DNA from: VMCP01 sp964415065 | GTDB taxonomy: Bacteria; Bacteroidota; Bacteroidia; NS11-12g; UBA955 | Assembly: GCA_964415065.1 (NCBI GenBank) | Contig: CAYPYX010000003.1 | Span: 31,906-95,905 of the forward strand | DNA: 64,000 bases | Direction of reading: 5' to 3' | In this document: one piece after another, positions 44,101-53,846 of the stretch | How positions within the stretch are numbered: the first letter of the stretch is position 1 | Layout of the letters: every line of letters begins with the position of its first letter | Program-made: the position numbers and the translations under genes | Notes under the pieces: generated by a model | What the model was told of the DNA's origin: nothing | Seen by the model: the letters and a program-made list of their open reading frames with translations, nothing else | Database searches by the model: none

Positions 44101-45891
44101 ACGTTTAAAGTAACCGATGTAAACGGAAACATCTCTACATCAACATTTAATGTAACTATTGAAGATAATATTGATCCCGATTTGACCGTTCAAAACACTA
44201 CGGTATTAATCGATACATCTGGAAAAGCGTATTTAAAATCATCGATGGTTGTGGTAACAATATCTGACAACTGTGGAACAGATACCATTTTACTGAGTAA
44301 AGATGTTTTCGATTTGACCAATCTAGGAGATAACAATGTTAATGTAACCCTTAAGGATAAAAATGGTAATTCTACAACTAAACCTGTAATTGTGACCGTG
44401 GTGATTGGGGATTCAGATAACGATAGCATTCCTGATTATGTTGAGAAGAATTTTGATACAGATGGCGACGGTACATTAGATTATTTGGATGTGGATTCAG
44501 ATAACGATGGTATTGCAGATATCACTGAAAACAACAATAAGCATGCTTTAGTAGATACCGATGCTGATGGTAAACCAGATTACAAAGATTTAGACTCTGA
44601 TAACGATGGAATAAATGATGTAATTGAAGCCAATGTTACAGATACTAATAAAGATGGTTTGAAAGACAATCCATCGGATTTAATTACCAACCCTAATGAT
44701 CAAGATTCTGATGGAGAAGCGGATTTCAGAGATCTAGATTCTGATAATGATGCGTTACTTGATATTTACGAAAGCGGTCAAGGTCATATTGATCTGAACA
44801 GCGATGGAAGAGTAGATGGTGGCGATTCAGATGGAGATGGTATCATTGATCAAGCTGATGGGTTTGTTGGTTTTGGTGATCAAAACGATAAAACACCTTT
44901 GGATACTGATTCCGATAATATTGGAGATTGGAGAGACACCGATTCAGATGGTGATGGAATTAGCGATAAAATTGAAACATTTGCTGATGCCGATAACGAT
45001 GGAAAACCCAATTTTAGAGATTTAGATTCAGATGGTGATTTAATTCCCGATGCATATGAAGCAGGCAATAATCCTTCTTCTCCTTTAGATACAGATAGCG
45101 ATGGAGATTATGATTTCTTGGATACGGATTCGGATAATGATAATATTCCCGATAGCTATGAAGCGGGTTCAGATCCAAACAATCCAAGAAATACGGATGG
45201 AGATGCATTGGAAGATTATCGCGATACTGATTCAGATGGTGACAAAATCCCAGATTCCTACGAAGCAGGTAATAATGCGAATAATCCTGTAGATACCGAT
45301 AATGACGGAACTGAAGACTATCGCGATTTGGATTCTGATAATGATACAATCTCAGATGAAATTGAAGCAGGTAATGATCCAAACAACCCAGTTGATACCG
45401 ATAATGATGGTACCGATGACTTCCGTGATTTAGATTCTGACAACGATGGTATTATTGATCAAACTGAAGGAAATGTTGATACCGATGGTGACGGTATTGC
45501 TAATTTCCGCGACATTGACTCAGATAACGATGAAATGTTAGATTCAGATGAGGGTACTGCCGATGCCAATGGAAATGGAATCCCAGATTATAAGGATGCC
45601 GATGTAGTTATACCAGAAGCTTTTTCTCCTAACAACGACGGTGATAATGACTTTTTCTATATCAAAGGTTTGAAAGTATTTGATGAAGCCGAACTAACGG
45701 TTTTAAACAGAAATGGACAAGTAGTTTATCAGTCTGCCAAAGGATATAAAAATAATTGGGACGGTAATCACTCTTCTTCTTTACCAAGTTTCGGAGGAAC
45801 AGAATTACCTGAAGGTTTGTATTTCTACGTATTTAAATACAATGGTCTAAATAAAGAACCTATTACAGGTAATGTTTATATCAAGCGTTAA
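41198..45891 (+). CDS. Giant T9SS type-B adhesin with SprB, HYR-like and TSP3 repeats (split by artefactual gap)
   Basis: Merging the overlapped contigs joins ATG 41198 to the downstream frame and gives one 1512-residue protein; as scaffolded it is broken, and the downstream part would be called from an internal TTG at 41464. The restored N-terminus is a long signal peptide (basic stretch to residue 27, then hydrophobic ATILSISTLFLFSTVSG). Domains: SprB-like repeats (about 45-285, e.g. CFGGNNGSIVISSVSGGAGS); nine HYR/Ig-like repeats of about 80 residues, each starting Dx(T/I)xP (about 290-1020); an Asp-rich thrombospondin type-3 calcium-binding array (about 1018-1420, DSDNDGI units); and a gliding-associated type-B T9SS sorting domain (about 1420-1512, PEAFSPNNDGDNDFFYIKG). 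Secreted surface adhesin; its PorP/SprF and PorE-like partners follow in the operon. Confidence 0.92.
41226..41435. other. Artefactual assembly gap with duplicated 55-bp flanks in adhesin signal peptide
   Basis: One hundred N (41281-41380) lie between identical 55-bp sequences (41226-41280 and 41381-41435). Deleting one copy and the Ns joins the two coding parts in frame; leaving them in creates a stop codon at 41393 in the upstream frame. Same 55-bp length as the gap near 35.2 kb. Confidence 0.95.
44405..45610 (+). repeat. Thrombospondin type-3 (calcium-binding) coding repeats in adhesin
   Basis: Tandem, imperfect repeats encoding DxDxDGxxD loops, with recurrent nucleotide words such as GATTCAGATAACGATGG. 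They alternate with xYEAGxxPNNPxDTD spacers in the C-terminal half. The repetition is at protein level, coding and in frame. Confidence 0.9.
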
Positions 45892-45911
45892 TTTTTTAAT
45901 TAAATAAGAAA

Positions 45912-46862
45912 ATGAAAAATTTGAAATTATATAGAGTTGTTTTGGGTTTGGGGATGCTTTTAACATCTTCCATCAACGCTCAGCAAGAACAAATGTATTC
46001 ACATTACGACTACAATTCTCTTGCAATCAATCCAGCTTACGCAGGCTCTAAAAGAACTTTTGTTGCCAATAGTTTGGCAAGAATGCAATGGAATAGTTTG
46101 CCAGGCGCACCACGATATTACAATTTAGGTATGCATACTCCTTTGGTGGGAGATTTTGCAGGTGGACTTAATGTTCAAACAGGAAAAATTGGTAAATTTA
46201 AAGTAGCCAGCCCACTTACTGAAACTCAAATTGCACTTTCAGGTGCCTACAACAAACAAGTGTCTGAAAATGTTAGAGTAGCTGTTGGACTGCGTTTTGG
46301 TTTGTACAATTATGTTGCTAATCTTTCACAGCTCCAATTAGAGAAACCTGGTGACCAAGTCTTTAATAATAACGACTATAATTTAACAGCACCTATGGCT
46401 GGTTTTGGAGTGTATGTGTATGGTGATAATTACTTTGCCGGGGTATCTGCACCAAGAATGGTATTTGTGCCTGCAGATCAAAGGAATAACAATGTAAATG
46501 TAGCTTACGCAGCTACAACGCAATATTATGCTGTTGCAGGATATGTAATTGACGCAGGTCCAGACTGGAAATTAAAACCCACAACCCAAATTAAAATAGC
46601 GAATGGTGTACCCGTTGAAGCAGATTTTAATCTTCATGCGATTTATATGGATGACTTTTCTTTGGGCGCTTTCTTCAGAACAGGCGGAGAAGGGGGTATC
46701 ATGGCTATGGCAAATGTAAATCCGAATTTTACCATTTTGTATTCATATGATACACGTTGGGCCCCATTAAATCAATATGTGAGATCTTCACATGAATTTG
46801 GTATACAATATATGATTCCTTACGTTTCAAACAGCCGTGTTAGAGCTCCAAGATATTTCTAA
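45912..46862 (+). CDS. PorP/SprF family type IX secretion system membrane protein
   Basis: A 316-residue outer-membrane beta-barrel protein with a signal peptide (ending SSINAQ). QEQMYSHYDYNSLAINPAYAGSK is the family N-terminal hallmark, and the rest shows amphipathic strands; it ends in an aromatic residue (RYF), as outer-membrane barrels do. PorP/SprF proteins are dedicated partners that secrete or anchor a type-B T9SS adhesin encoded next to them; here it is 20 bp downstream of the adhesin with the CHU_C-type sorting domain and upstream of the PorE-like gene, a coherent cassette. Confidence 0.93.
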   Translation: MKNLKLYRVVLGLGMLLTSSINAQQEQMYSHYDYNSLAINPAYAGSKRTFVANSLARMQWNSLPGAPRYYNLGMHTPLVGDFAGGLNVQTGKIGKFKVASPLTETQIALSGAYNKQVSENVRVAVGLRFGLYNYVANLSQLQLEKPGDQVFNNNDYNLTAPMAGFGVYVYGDNYFAGVSAPRMVFVPADQRNNNVNVAYAATTQYYAVAGYVIDAGPDWKLKPTTQIKIANGVPVEADFNLHAIYMDDFSLGAFFRTGGEGGIMAMANVNPNFTILYSYDTRWAPLNQYVRSSHEFGIQYMIPYVSNSRVRAPRYF

Positions 46863-46872
46863 TTATTTCCCC

Positions 46873-49800
46873 ATGAAAAAAACGAATTCAGTGAATAAAA
46901 TAGCCTTTTTCTTGTTGGTAGGTTTGTTCTCCTTTTCTCAGACGGCCTTCTCCCAAAAGAAAATAATCAAACAGTTGAGCCAACAACGCTTTCATGAAAT
47001 TGTAAATGCAAATCAAAATAAAACAGTAGCCAGAAAAAAAGGATATGTTTATCAGAGAGCATTAGCCTTCTCGTACGCTCAAATGGCTATGCCAGAAAAA
47101 GCATACGATGCATATTTTGAACTTTTAGAGAAATATCCTAGCAATGTAGATGATGTAGATCGCTTACAATTTGCTCTAGTTGCTCGACAAATGGAGTTAT
47201 ACGGTATCTCAGATAGTTTACTGCTCCAATTAAAGGTAACTGCTTTTGCTGGTGCTCCCTTGTTTGAAGAATTAACAGAAGATTTCTATGTGGCCAATAA
47301 AGATAAACGTTCTGACTACTGGGAAGAATTCAACTTTCAAGACAATTATGTGTTTAAGAAAATACCTCAGAATACAAAAATGAGCGAATATGCTCTTGTA
47401 CCTGACGGTAAAGGAAAAGCATTTTTCTCTCAGCAAATAGGAACCGGACTATGGAAAATAATTACAGCTATCCAAGGTCAGCCCTATCACAAAGTAGTTT
47501 ATGCAAGGTATTCCGATAGTAGCATCATTTTTCCTGAAGTAATGAAGTTCAATAAATCCAGAACCAATCAACATATCAGCTTTGTTGATCAAGTTAATGG
47601 CTGGGTTTATCTTACTAGAAACGTAAAAAAACCGAATAGTAAGAATGAAAAAGTTCTAGAGATTATTGCATTGAGACGGGATAGAAAAGACAAGAAAAAA
47701 TGGATTGAGTTGCCTTTTCAATACAATAATGCTAATTTTTCTGTCGCAGATTTGGTGATCTCACCCGATGGAACAAAAGCAGTGTTTTCTTCCGATATGC
47801 CTGGTGGATACGGTAAGTCGGATTTATATGAAGCTATCGTGTTGGAAAACAACGAGAATGGTTTGAAACTGGGAGATCCAGTAAATATGGGTCCATTAGT
47901 TAACACAGCACTTCGTGATAATTTTCCGCGTTTTTCAGATTCGGGTGATTTCTTCTTTTCTTCTGAAGGTCACTTAGGTTTCGGGGGATTAGATATTTAC
48001 ACCATAGACAGAAATTCCTCTATGATTCTCAATTTGGGTAAACCGGTAAATTCTCCCTTTGATGATTACGCACCTCAGTTTCATGAAAAATGGGGTACTA
48101 TTTCTTCGAATAGAACAGGTGGTGGTAACAATGACGATATGTATTTCCTCCGTTGGTTTGAAGAAAACAAAGTACAAAAAGAACCAACTCAAGAGGGTGT
48201 TATCGTTCAAGTAATTGATGAAGAAACGGGTTTACCAATGCCCAATGTGGATGTCGCAATTGATAATTTGGATGATCAAGACAATGCCATTCCTTCTAAA
48301 ACCGATTCTTTGGGTAGGGTATTTTACAATGAAATTCCCAAGACAGCTAAAGTAGAAGCCACTTCTCACCCTTGTGGTTATAAATATGCTACTTCTCAAG
48401 ACTATTCGGTTAGTCCAGAGGGTAAAAGAGTTGTAACCTTAGGTGTTCAAAAGTATAAAATCGGTGAAGATTTGGGTGTGCTTTTCGATGTTAAGCCAAT
48501 TTACTATGAATCAAATAGCTATGAGCTAACCCAACAATCAAAAGAAGAATTGGATCGAGTTGTAATTGTGCTAAAAGATAATGAAGGCTTGTTAGTTGAA
48601 TTAGGTGCTCACACCGACTCCAAAGGTTCAGATGAATTCAACATGATGCTGTCTGAATACCGAGCAAAGTCTGTTTATAATTATTTAACTTCTAAAGGAA
48701 TAGCATCTGGAAGATTGAAGTTTAAAGGTTATGGTGAATCAAAAATATTGAATCGCTGTTACAACGGAATCGAATGTTCTGATGAAGAACATCAGGTTAA
48801 TCGTCGCACAGAATACTTGATTTATGGAGTATTACCTTGCGGTAAAACACTTAAGGGCGGCTCAGATCGTAACGCAATTGCTTCCAACGATAAAAAAGGC
48901 AGTAAGAAAGGTAGTAACAAAAAATCTTCAGGTGGCGGATCTAATAATTCTGATGCTTCAGAAAGTGAATCTTCAGAAGAAAGTAAGAAGAAACATAGCT
49001 TTACTAAGGCGGATTTAGAACAAAATGATATGGCAACCGGTGATGCCGACGGTGATGGTATTCCCGATTATTTAGATCCAGATTCTGACAACGACCGTAT
49101 TCCAGATGCTGCTGAAGGCAGACGCGATACGGATGGTGATGGCTTGCCCAATTTTATTGATAAAGATTCAGACAATGACGGAATTCCAGATTCTGTTGAA
49201 GGAGCTACAGATACCGATAAAGACGGTAAAGGAAACTATATCGATACGGATTCTGATAACGATGGTATCAAAGATGAAGACGAAGGTGTTGAAGATTCCG
49301 ATAACGATGGAAAACCCAACTATATCGATTCTGATTCCGATAATGATGGAATCTCTGATCGTACCGAAGGGACTAAAGACTCCGATAACGATGGCGCACC
49401 AAACTTCTTGGATTTGGATTCAGATGGTGATGGAATAAACGATTCTGATGAAGGAACTAAAGATTCTGATGCTGACGGTAAACCCAATTATTTAGATACA
49501 GATTCAGATAATGACGGAATTCCTGATAAAGTTGAAGGCACAAAAGATTCAGATGGTGACAAGAAACCAGATTACATCGATACAGATTCCGATGAAGATG
49601 GAATTCCTGATAAATTTGAGTCACCTGCAAATTATAAGAATTATCCGACCGACGTGAAGCCTATTGAGGTTAAAACTCCACAAGCCGATTCAAAAACCGG
49701 AAAAAGCGAAAACGAAGTAGTTTCCGATAATGATCTGGTTGTTGATATGCCTGCACCACAAGAAAGCCGAAATACTACACGTAACTCCAATAACGCAACT

Positions 49801-50076
49801 ACGAATAACCAAAACAACAATTCAGTTATCAATTCGGGTAAGGAGGTTTATCGAGTGCAAGTCATGATGTCTGCAAAACCAATTGACAAATCTGTTTTCT
49901 CTAAGAATGGTATGAAGGAAGTGTTTATGTATCAAGATAACGGATATTACAAGTATTGCACGGGTAAAGCTTTTGAAAGTGAAGCAGAAGCTGAATCAGA
50001 AAAAGCCCGCTTAAGAACTACTGGATTTAAAGATGCCTTTGTAGTTAAATTTGTAGGCAATAAACGGGTAAAATAA
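46873..50076 (+). CDS. PorE-like OmpA protein with TSP3 repeats and C-terminal SPOR domain
   Basis: About 1067 residues from the ATG at 46873 (MKKTNSVNKIAFFLLVGLF), a clear signal peptide. Order of parts: TPR-like helices (about 43-116); PD40 beta-propeller (about 270-430, VISPDGTKAVFSSDMPGGYG and LRDNFPRFSDSGDFFFSSEG); carboxypeptidase-regulatory-like domain (about 441-526); OmpA peptidoglycan-binding domain (about 540-655, VELGAHTDSKGSDEFN, NRRTEYLIYG); Lys/Ser linker; TSP3 calcium repeats (about 721-913); Asn-rich linker; SPOR domain (about 990-1067, KEVYRVQVMMSAKPIDKS). The first four parts match T9SS PorE, which ties the secretion apparatus to peptidoglycan. The TSP3 and SPOR additions are not part of that architecture as I know it. 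Third gene of the adhesin-PorP cassette. Confidence 0.87.
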   Translation: MKKTNSVNKIAFFLLVGLFSFSQTAFSQKKIIKQLSQQRFHEIVNANQNKTVARKKGYVYQRALAFSYAQMAMPEKAYDAYFELLEKYPSNVDDVDRLQFALVARQMELYGISDSLLLQLKVTAFAGAPLFEELTEDFYVANKDKRSDYWEEFNFQDNYVFKKIPQNTKMSEYALVPDGKGKAFFSQQIGTGLWKIITAIQGQPYHKVVYARYSDSSIIFPEVMKFNKSRTNQHISFVDQVNGWVYLTRNVKKPNSKNEKVLEIIALRRDRKDKKKWIELPFQYNNANFSVADLVISPDGTKAVFSSDMPGGYGKSDLYEAIVLENNENGLKLGDPVNMGPLVNTALRDNFPRFSDSGDFFFSSEGHLGFGGLDIYTIDRNSSMILNLGKPVNSPFDDYAPQFHEKWGTISSNRTGGGNNDDMYFLRWFEENKVQKEPTQEGVIVQVIDEETGLPMPNVDVAIDNLDDQDNAIPSKTDSLGRVFYNEIPKTAKVEATSHPCGYKYATSQDYSVSPEGKRVVTLGVQKYKIGEDLGVLFDVKPIYYESNSYELTQQSKEELDRVVIVLKDNEGLLVELGAHTDSKGSDEFNMMLSEYRAKSVYNYLTSKGIASGRLKFKGYGESKILNRCYNGIECSDEEHQVNRRTEYLIYGVLPCGKTLKGGSDRNAIASNDKKGSKKGSNKKSSGGGSNNSDASESESSEESKKKHSFTKADLEQNDMATGDADGDGIPDYLDPDSDNDRIPDAAEGRRDTDGDGLPNFIDKDSDNDGIPDSVEGATDTDKDGKGNYIDTDSDNDGIKDEDEGVEDSDNDGKPNYIDSDSDNDGISDRTEGTKDSDNDGAPNFLDLDSDGDGINDSDEGTKDSDADGKPNYLDTDSDNDGIPDKVEGTKDSDGDKKPDYIDTDSDEDGIPDKFESPANYKNYPTDVKPIEVKTPQADSKTGKSENEVVSDNDLVVDMPAPQESRNTTRNSNNATTNNQNNNSVINSGKEVYRVQVMMSAKPIDKSVFSKNGMKEVFMYQDNGYYKYCTGKAFESEAEAESEKARLRTTGFKDAFVVKFVGNKRVK
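49030..49620 (+). repeat. Thrombospondin type-3 coding repeats in the OmpA protein
   Basis: Tandem coding repeats of DSDNDGIPD...DTDxDGxPNYxDxDSD type, about 35 residues per unit, closely similar to those of the adhesin four kilobases upstream. Confidence 0.9.
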
Positions 50077-50106
50077 AGCCGTAGAGCCACTAAATTAGAA
50101 AACACA

Positions 50107-51438
50107 ATGAAATCCAATGCCACGGTGTTCAAATTGAATCAGCAACGATTTTTGAACACTGTAGCATTGGTTTTTTTATTGGTAGCAATCCTAATTTCAA
50201 TAAAAAATTATTACAATCCATTAATTTACGGATTGAAAAACACGCCTTTTGGAGTAAAAGCGTACAATAACTTTGTAATTTTTAAGAATTCATTCTTCCA
50301 TTTATTAGAGCAGAAACAATTATTTCATCCCTATCGACCAGCGCAATACGATGTTTATAAATACTCACCCACGTTTGCACTGTTTTTTAGTTTGTTTTCT
50401 TGGGGAAATGATTTGATCGGTTTAATTCTCTGGAATTCTTTGAATTTACTTCTTCCGTTGTATGCTACTCAGCGTATTTGGAATCACTTTCAAATACTGA
50501 ATTCAAAAAAAATTTATGTGTTAACTCTAGCCTTACTTTTAGAGTCTGCAACCTCCGCTTTGAATTCACAAAGTAATGGTTTAATGCTTGGTTTGATGCT
50601 TCTTGCAGTTGTGGCCATTCAAAAAAACCAATTCTCAAAAGCCATTGTATTTATAGCTTTATCAGCATTTATTAAAATATTTGGATTGGTTTTGTTCGCT
50701 TTATTTCTAATAAAACCAGGCATTTCTAGTTGGAAAAAACTTCTTTTTACAACCTTTATCGTTTTTGCTTTTTTGTTTCTCGTACCCCTTCTCGTTATAG
50801 ATTGGAATTATTTACTGCAACAATATCAAGAGTGGTTTAGATTACTCCGAAATGATAGTTCAGTTTTTGTTAAGTATTCGGTTATGGGTTGGATGATGAG
50901 TTGGTTCTCCATTACACCTAATAAAACGCTGATCTTAGTTTTGGGATTGATTACACAATTCTTGCCCATTTTATTACTTTTTATTAATAAATCTTATCTG
51001 TTTACTCAATTCAGTTCAAATCGGTCCTCTCAAATCCATTCAAATAAGTTAAACCAGATCCGATCCGGTTGGTTTACACAGTTTACTTCTCGTTGCTCGC
51101 TATTCCCTACAAAATTTCTCGAAATCTGGGCCTTTACATGGATTATTTGGGTGGTAATATTTAATCACATGGCTGAATCTGCTACATTTATCATTGCAGT
51201 GGGTGGAATTGTAGCTTATTTGAGAATTATACCTGAGTGGAATAAATGGATACATTTCCAATTAGTACTGCTCTTCGCATTTACCCTTTTAGGTCCAACG
51301 GACATCTATCCTCCAGCATGGCGTTTTTGGATAGTAGACACAGCACAGCTAAAAGTATTTCCTGTTATTTTATTTTGGGGGACGATGATTCTGAGTCTTA
51401 TAAAAATGAGTAATTCACAACAGTCTATTGTTAAATAA
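50107..51438 (+). CDS. GT87-type membrane glycosyltransferase (DUF2029)
   Basis: A 443-residue polytopic membrane protein with about ten helices. FHPYRPAQYDVYKYSPTFAL after the first periplasmic loop is the GT87/DUF2029 signature, with the Asp-x-x-x-Tyr-Lys-Tyr motif near residue 80, followed by NSQSNGLMLGLMLLAV and AFIKIFGLVLF. Such GT-C enzymes use polyprenyl-phosphate sugars to build surface glycans. A Ser/Asn/Gln-rich insertion (about residues 298-340, with FTQFSSNRSS and FTQFTSRCS) resembles a small internal repeat. It follows the PorE-like gene by 30 bp and ends at a bidirectional terminator. Confidence 0.82.
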   Translation: MKSNATVFKLNQQRFLNTVALVFLLVAILISIKNYYNPLIYGLKNTPFGVKAYNNFVIFKNSFFHLLEQKQLFHPYRPAQYDVYKYSPTFALFFSLFSWGNDLIGLILWNSLNLLLPLYATQRIWNHFQILNSKKIYVLTLALLLESATSALNSQSNGLMLGLMLLAVVAIQKNQFSKAIVFIALSAFIKIFGLVLFALFLIKPGISSWKKLLFTTFIVFAFLFLVPLLVIDWNYLLQQYQEWFRLLRNDSSVFVKYSVMGWMMSWFSITPNKTLILVLGLITQFLPILLLFINKSYLFTQFSSNRSSQIHSNKLNQIRSGWFTQFTSRCSLFPTKFLEIWAFTWIIWVVIFNHMAESATFIIAVGGIVAYLRIIPEWNKWIHFQLVLLFAFTLLGPTDIYPPAWRFWIVDTAQLKVFPVILFWGTMILSLIKMSNSQQSIVK

Positions 51439-51503
51439 ATTAGATAACTATTTTTATAAAATAAGTTCTCATAAGTCAAATTGATTTTGTACTGTACAAG
51501 CTC

Positions 51504-51539
51504 AAAAAAAGGCTGTTTCAACATGAAACAGCCTTTTTT
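51504..51539. terminator. Bidirectional intrinsic terminator between GT87 gene and pnp
   Basis: A perfect stem of about 16 bp (A-run plus GGCTGTTTCA and its complement) around an ACA loop, with A and T runs on both sides, between converging genes. Confidence 0.92.
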
Positions 51540-51560
51540 AAGTTAGATGTTATAATCTAA

Positions 51561-53825
51561 TTATTTATCCGAACGTTCACTTCTTTCTCCTCGGTCATTG
51601 CGATCGCGATCGTTTCCGCGGTCTCTTCTGTCACCACGATCATTTCTATCGCCACGGTCGTTTCTACCACCATTACTTGGACGAGGTGCACGAGGTTCTC
51701 TTTCTACATAACCTTCAGGTTTTGGAAGTAATGCTTTACGACTTAAACGGAACTTGCCAGTTTTACTGTCAACTTCGATTAATTTGACATCGAGAATTTG
51801 ACCATCAGTAAACACGCCTTCCATGCTTGGTGTTTTTTCCCAAGAAATTTCACTGATGTGCAATAAACCATCCTTACCAGGCATGAATTCTACGAATGCT
51901 CCAAATTCAGTAATGGTTTTTACCTTACCACTGTAAGTTGCACCTACTTCAGGTATAGCTACAATACCGTTTACAATGGCTTTAGCTTTGTCCATGCTTT
52001 CTGCATCATTCGACAAAATTTCTACGAATCCTTTTCCATCGCGTTCTTCAATAGAAATCGTGGTTCCTGTTTTAGCTTGAATATCTTGGATGATCTTTCC
52101 ACCTGGACCGATTACAGCACCAATAAATTCTTTATCAATAATAATAACTTCGATTCTTGGAGTGTGAGGTTTCAAATCCATTTTCGCTGAAGTAATGGTT
52201 TTTTCCATTTCCCCTAGAATGTGTAAGCGGCCTTCTCTTGCTTGCTTCAATGCTTGAGCAACCATTTCCCACTTCAAACCGTTGATTTTGATATCCATTT
52301 GACAAGCCGTAATACCATCTTTGGTACCAACAACTTTAAAGTCCATATCACCAAGATGATCTTCATCTCCTAGGATGTCGGTTAATACTTGGTAGTTTCC
52401 AGAATCATCGGTAATTAAACCCATCGCAATACCAGATACGGGTTTGCCCATTTGAATACCTGCATCCATCAATGCCATTGATCCAGCACAAACTGTTGCC
52501 ATACTCGATGAACCATTAGACTCTAAAATATCACTCACGATACGGATTACATAAGGTACATCCGAAGGTATCATAGCCTTTAATCCTCTTAATGCCAAAT
52601 TACCATGTCCAATTTCACGTCGTCCAGGACCTCTGTTTGGACGAACTTCACCGGTTGAGAATGCTGGGAAGTTGTAATGTAACATCAAACGACTTGTTCC
52701 GTGCAACATCGGTGCATCTAACAATTGTTCGTCTAATTTACCGCCCAAAGTTACTGTGGTTAAGGATTGGGTTTCTCCACGTGTAAACACGGCAGAACCA
52801 TGCGCTGCTGGAAGGTAATCAACCTCTGTGTAAATAGGACGTACTTGAGTTGTAGATCGACCATCTAAACGTTTTTTTGATTCAAGAATCATAGCACGCA
52901 TTTGGTTGTATTCTGCTTCGTGGAAGTATTTTTTAGCTAAACGAATCATGCGGCTTTCTTCTTCATGTCCTTCGAATTGCTTAATGTATTCAGAAATAAT
53001 TGCTTTGAATGCTTCGCTTCTTTCTTGTTTTGGTTTTCCACTTTCTGCAACGGCGCGGATGGCAGCAGAAGTTTCACTGATTACCCGCGCTCTCAATTCT
53101 TCATCATTATCTTCATGATTGTATTCGCGAACGGGTTTTCTACCTCCCAATTTTTCCAACAAGGCCATTTGTTCAGCGCACTGTTTCTTAATTGCTTCAT
53201 GTCCGAACTTCACCGCCTCTAAGAATTCATCTTCTGAAAGTTCTTTCATTTCACCTTCAACCATGTTTAAATCTTGTGCAGTACCTCCCAAAATGATATC
53301 TAAGTCAGACTTTTCTAATTCTGATTTGGTTGGGTTTAATACAAATTCTCCGTTAATTCTACCAACACGTACTTCTGAAATAGGCCCTAAGAAGGGAATG
53401 TCTGAAAGCATCAAAGCAGTAGATGCAGCTAATCCTACATAGGTATCGGGTAGGATATCGTCGTCTGAAGAAATTAAAGTAAGATTTACTTGAGTATCTG
53501 CGTGATAATCTTCAGGGAACAAAGGACGAAGACAACGGTCTACCAAACGCGAAATCAAGATTTCATAATCAGATAAACGAGCTTCTCTTCTTAAGAAACT
53601 ACCTGGGATTCTTCCAACGGCAGCAAATTTTTCTTGGTAATCAACACTCAATGGAAGGAAATCAACACCTTCTTTTGCGTCGTAATTACTTACAACAGTT
53701 GCAAGAATCATGGTTTTACCCACTTTTACAACACAGCTACCGTGTGCTTGGCGTGCCAATTTGCCGGTTTCAATTTCAATAATACGGCCATCGCCAGTAT
53801 CAAATGTGGTTTTAGTTATATTCAT
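51561..53825 (-). CDS. pnp: Polyribonucleotide nucleotidyltransferase (PNPase) with Arg/Asp-rich tail
   Basis: About 754 residues from the ATG at 53825 (MNITKTTFDTGDGR). Two RNase PH domains (about 10-150 and 330-560, with RREARLSDYEILISRLVDRCLRPLFP split across the first and SGIAMGLI, DFKVVGTKDGITACQMDIKI in the second), a KH domain (about 562-615, FIGAVIGPGGKIIQDIQ) and an S1 domain (about 625-695). The last ~50 residues are a low-complexity tail of Arg, Asp, Asn and Gly (NDRGDRNDRGDRR). It degrades mRNA phosphorolytically from the 3' end. It is downstream of rpsO with an intervening terminator, the classic rpsO-pnp order. Confidence 0.96.
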   Translation of the reverse strand: MNITKTTFDTGDGRIIEIETGKLARQAHGSCVVKVGKTMILATVVSNYDAKEGVDFLPLSVDYQEKFAAVGRIPGSFLRREARLSDYEILISRLVDRCLRPLFPEDYHADTQVNLTLISSDDDILPDTYVGLAASTALMLSDIPFLGPISEVRVGRINGEFVLNPTKSELEKSDLDIILGGTAQDLNMVEGEMKELSEDEFLEAVKFGHEAIKKQCAEQMALLEKLGGRKPVREYNHEDNDEELRARVISETSAAIRAVAESGKPKQERSEAFKAIISEYIKQFEGHEEESRMIRLAKKYFHEAEYNQMRAMILESKKRLDGRSTTQVRPIYTEVDYLPAAHGSAVFTRGETQSLTTVTLGGKLDEQLLDAPMLHGTSRLMLHYNFPAFSTGEVRPNRGPGRREIGHGNLALRGLKAMIPSDVPYVIRIVSDILESNGSSSMATVCAGSMALMDAGIQMGKPVSGIAMGLITDDSGNYQVLTDILGDEDHLGDMDFKVVGTKDGITACQMDIKINGLKWEMVAQALKQAREGRLHILGEMEKTITSAKMDLKPHTPRIEVIIIDKEFIGAVIGPGGKIIQDIQAKTGTTISIEERDGKGFVEILSNDAESMDKAKAIVNGIVAIPEVGATYSGKVKTITEFGAFVEFMPGKDGLLHISEISWEKTPSMEGVFTDGQILDVKLIEVDSKTGKFRLSRKALLPKPEGYVEREPRAPRPSNGGRNDRGDRNDRGDRRDRGNDRDRNDRGERSERSDK

Positions 53826-53846
53826 ATTTAACAAAAATTTTTAAAC

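Noticed and set aside
45014..45382. 122-codon minus-strand ORF rich in Tyr, His, Asn and Leu
   Set aside because: It is the antisense shadow of the Asp-rich TSP3 repeats, whose codons lack stop complements in this frame.
44405..45610. Possible CRISPR or other DNA repeat array
   Set aside because: Repeats are imperfect, in frame and encode calcium-binding loops; there are no constant repeats with unique spacers.
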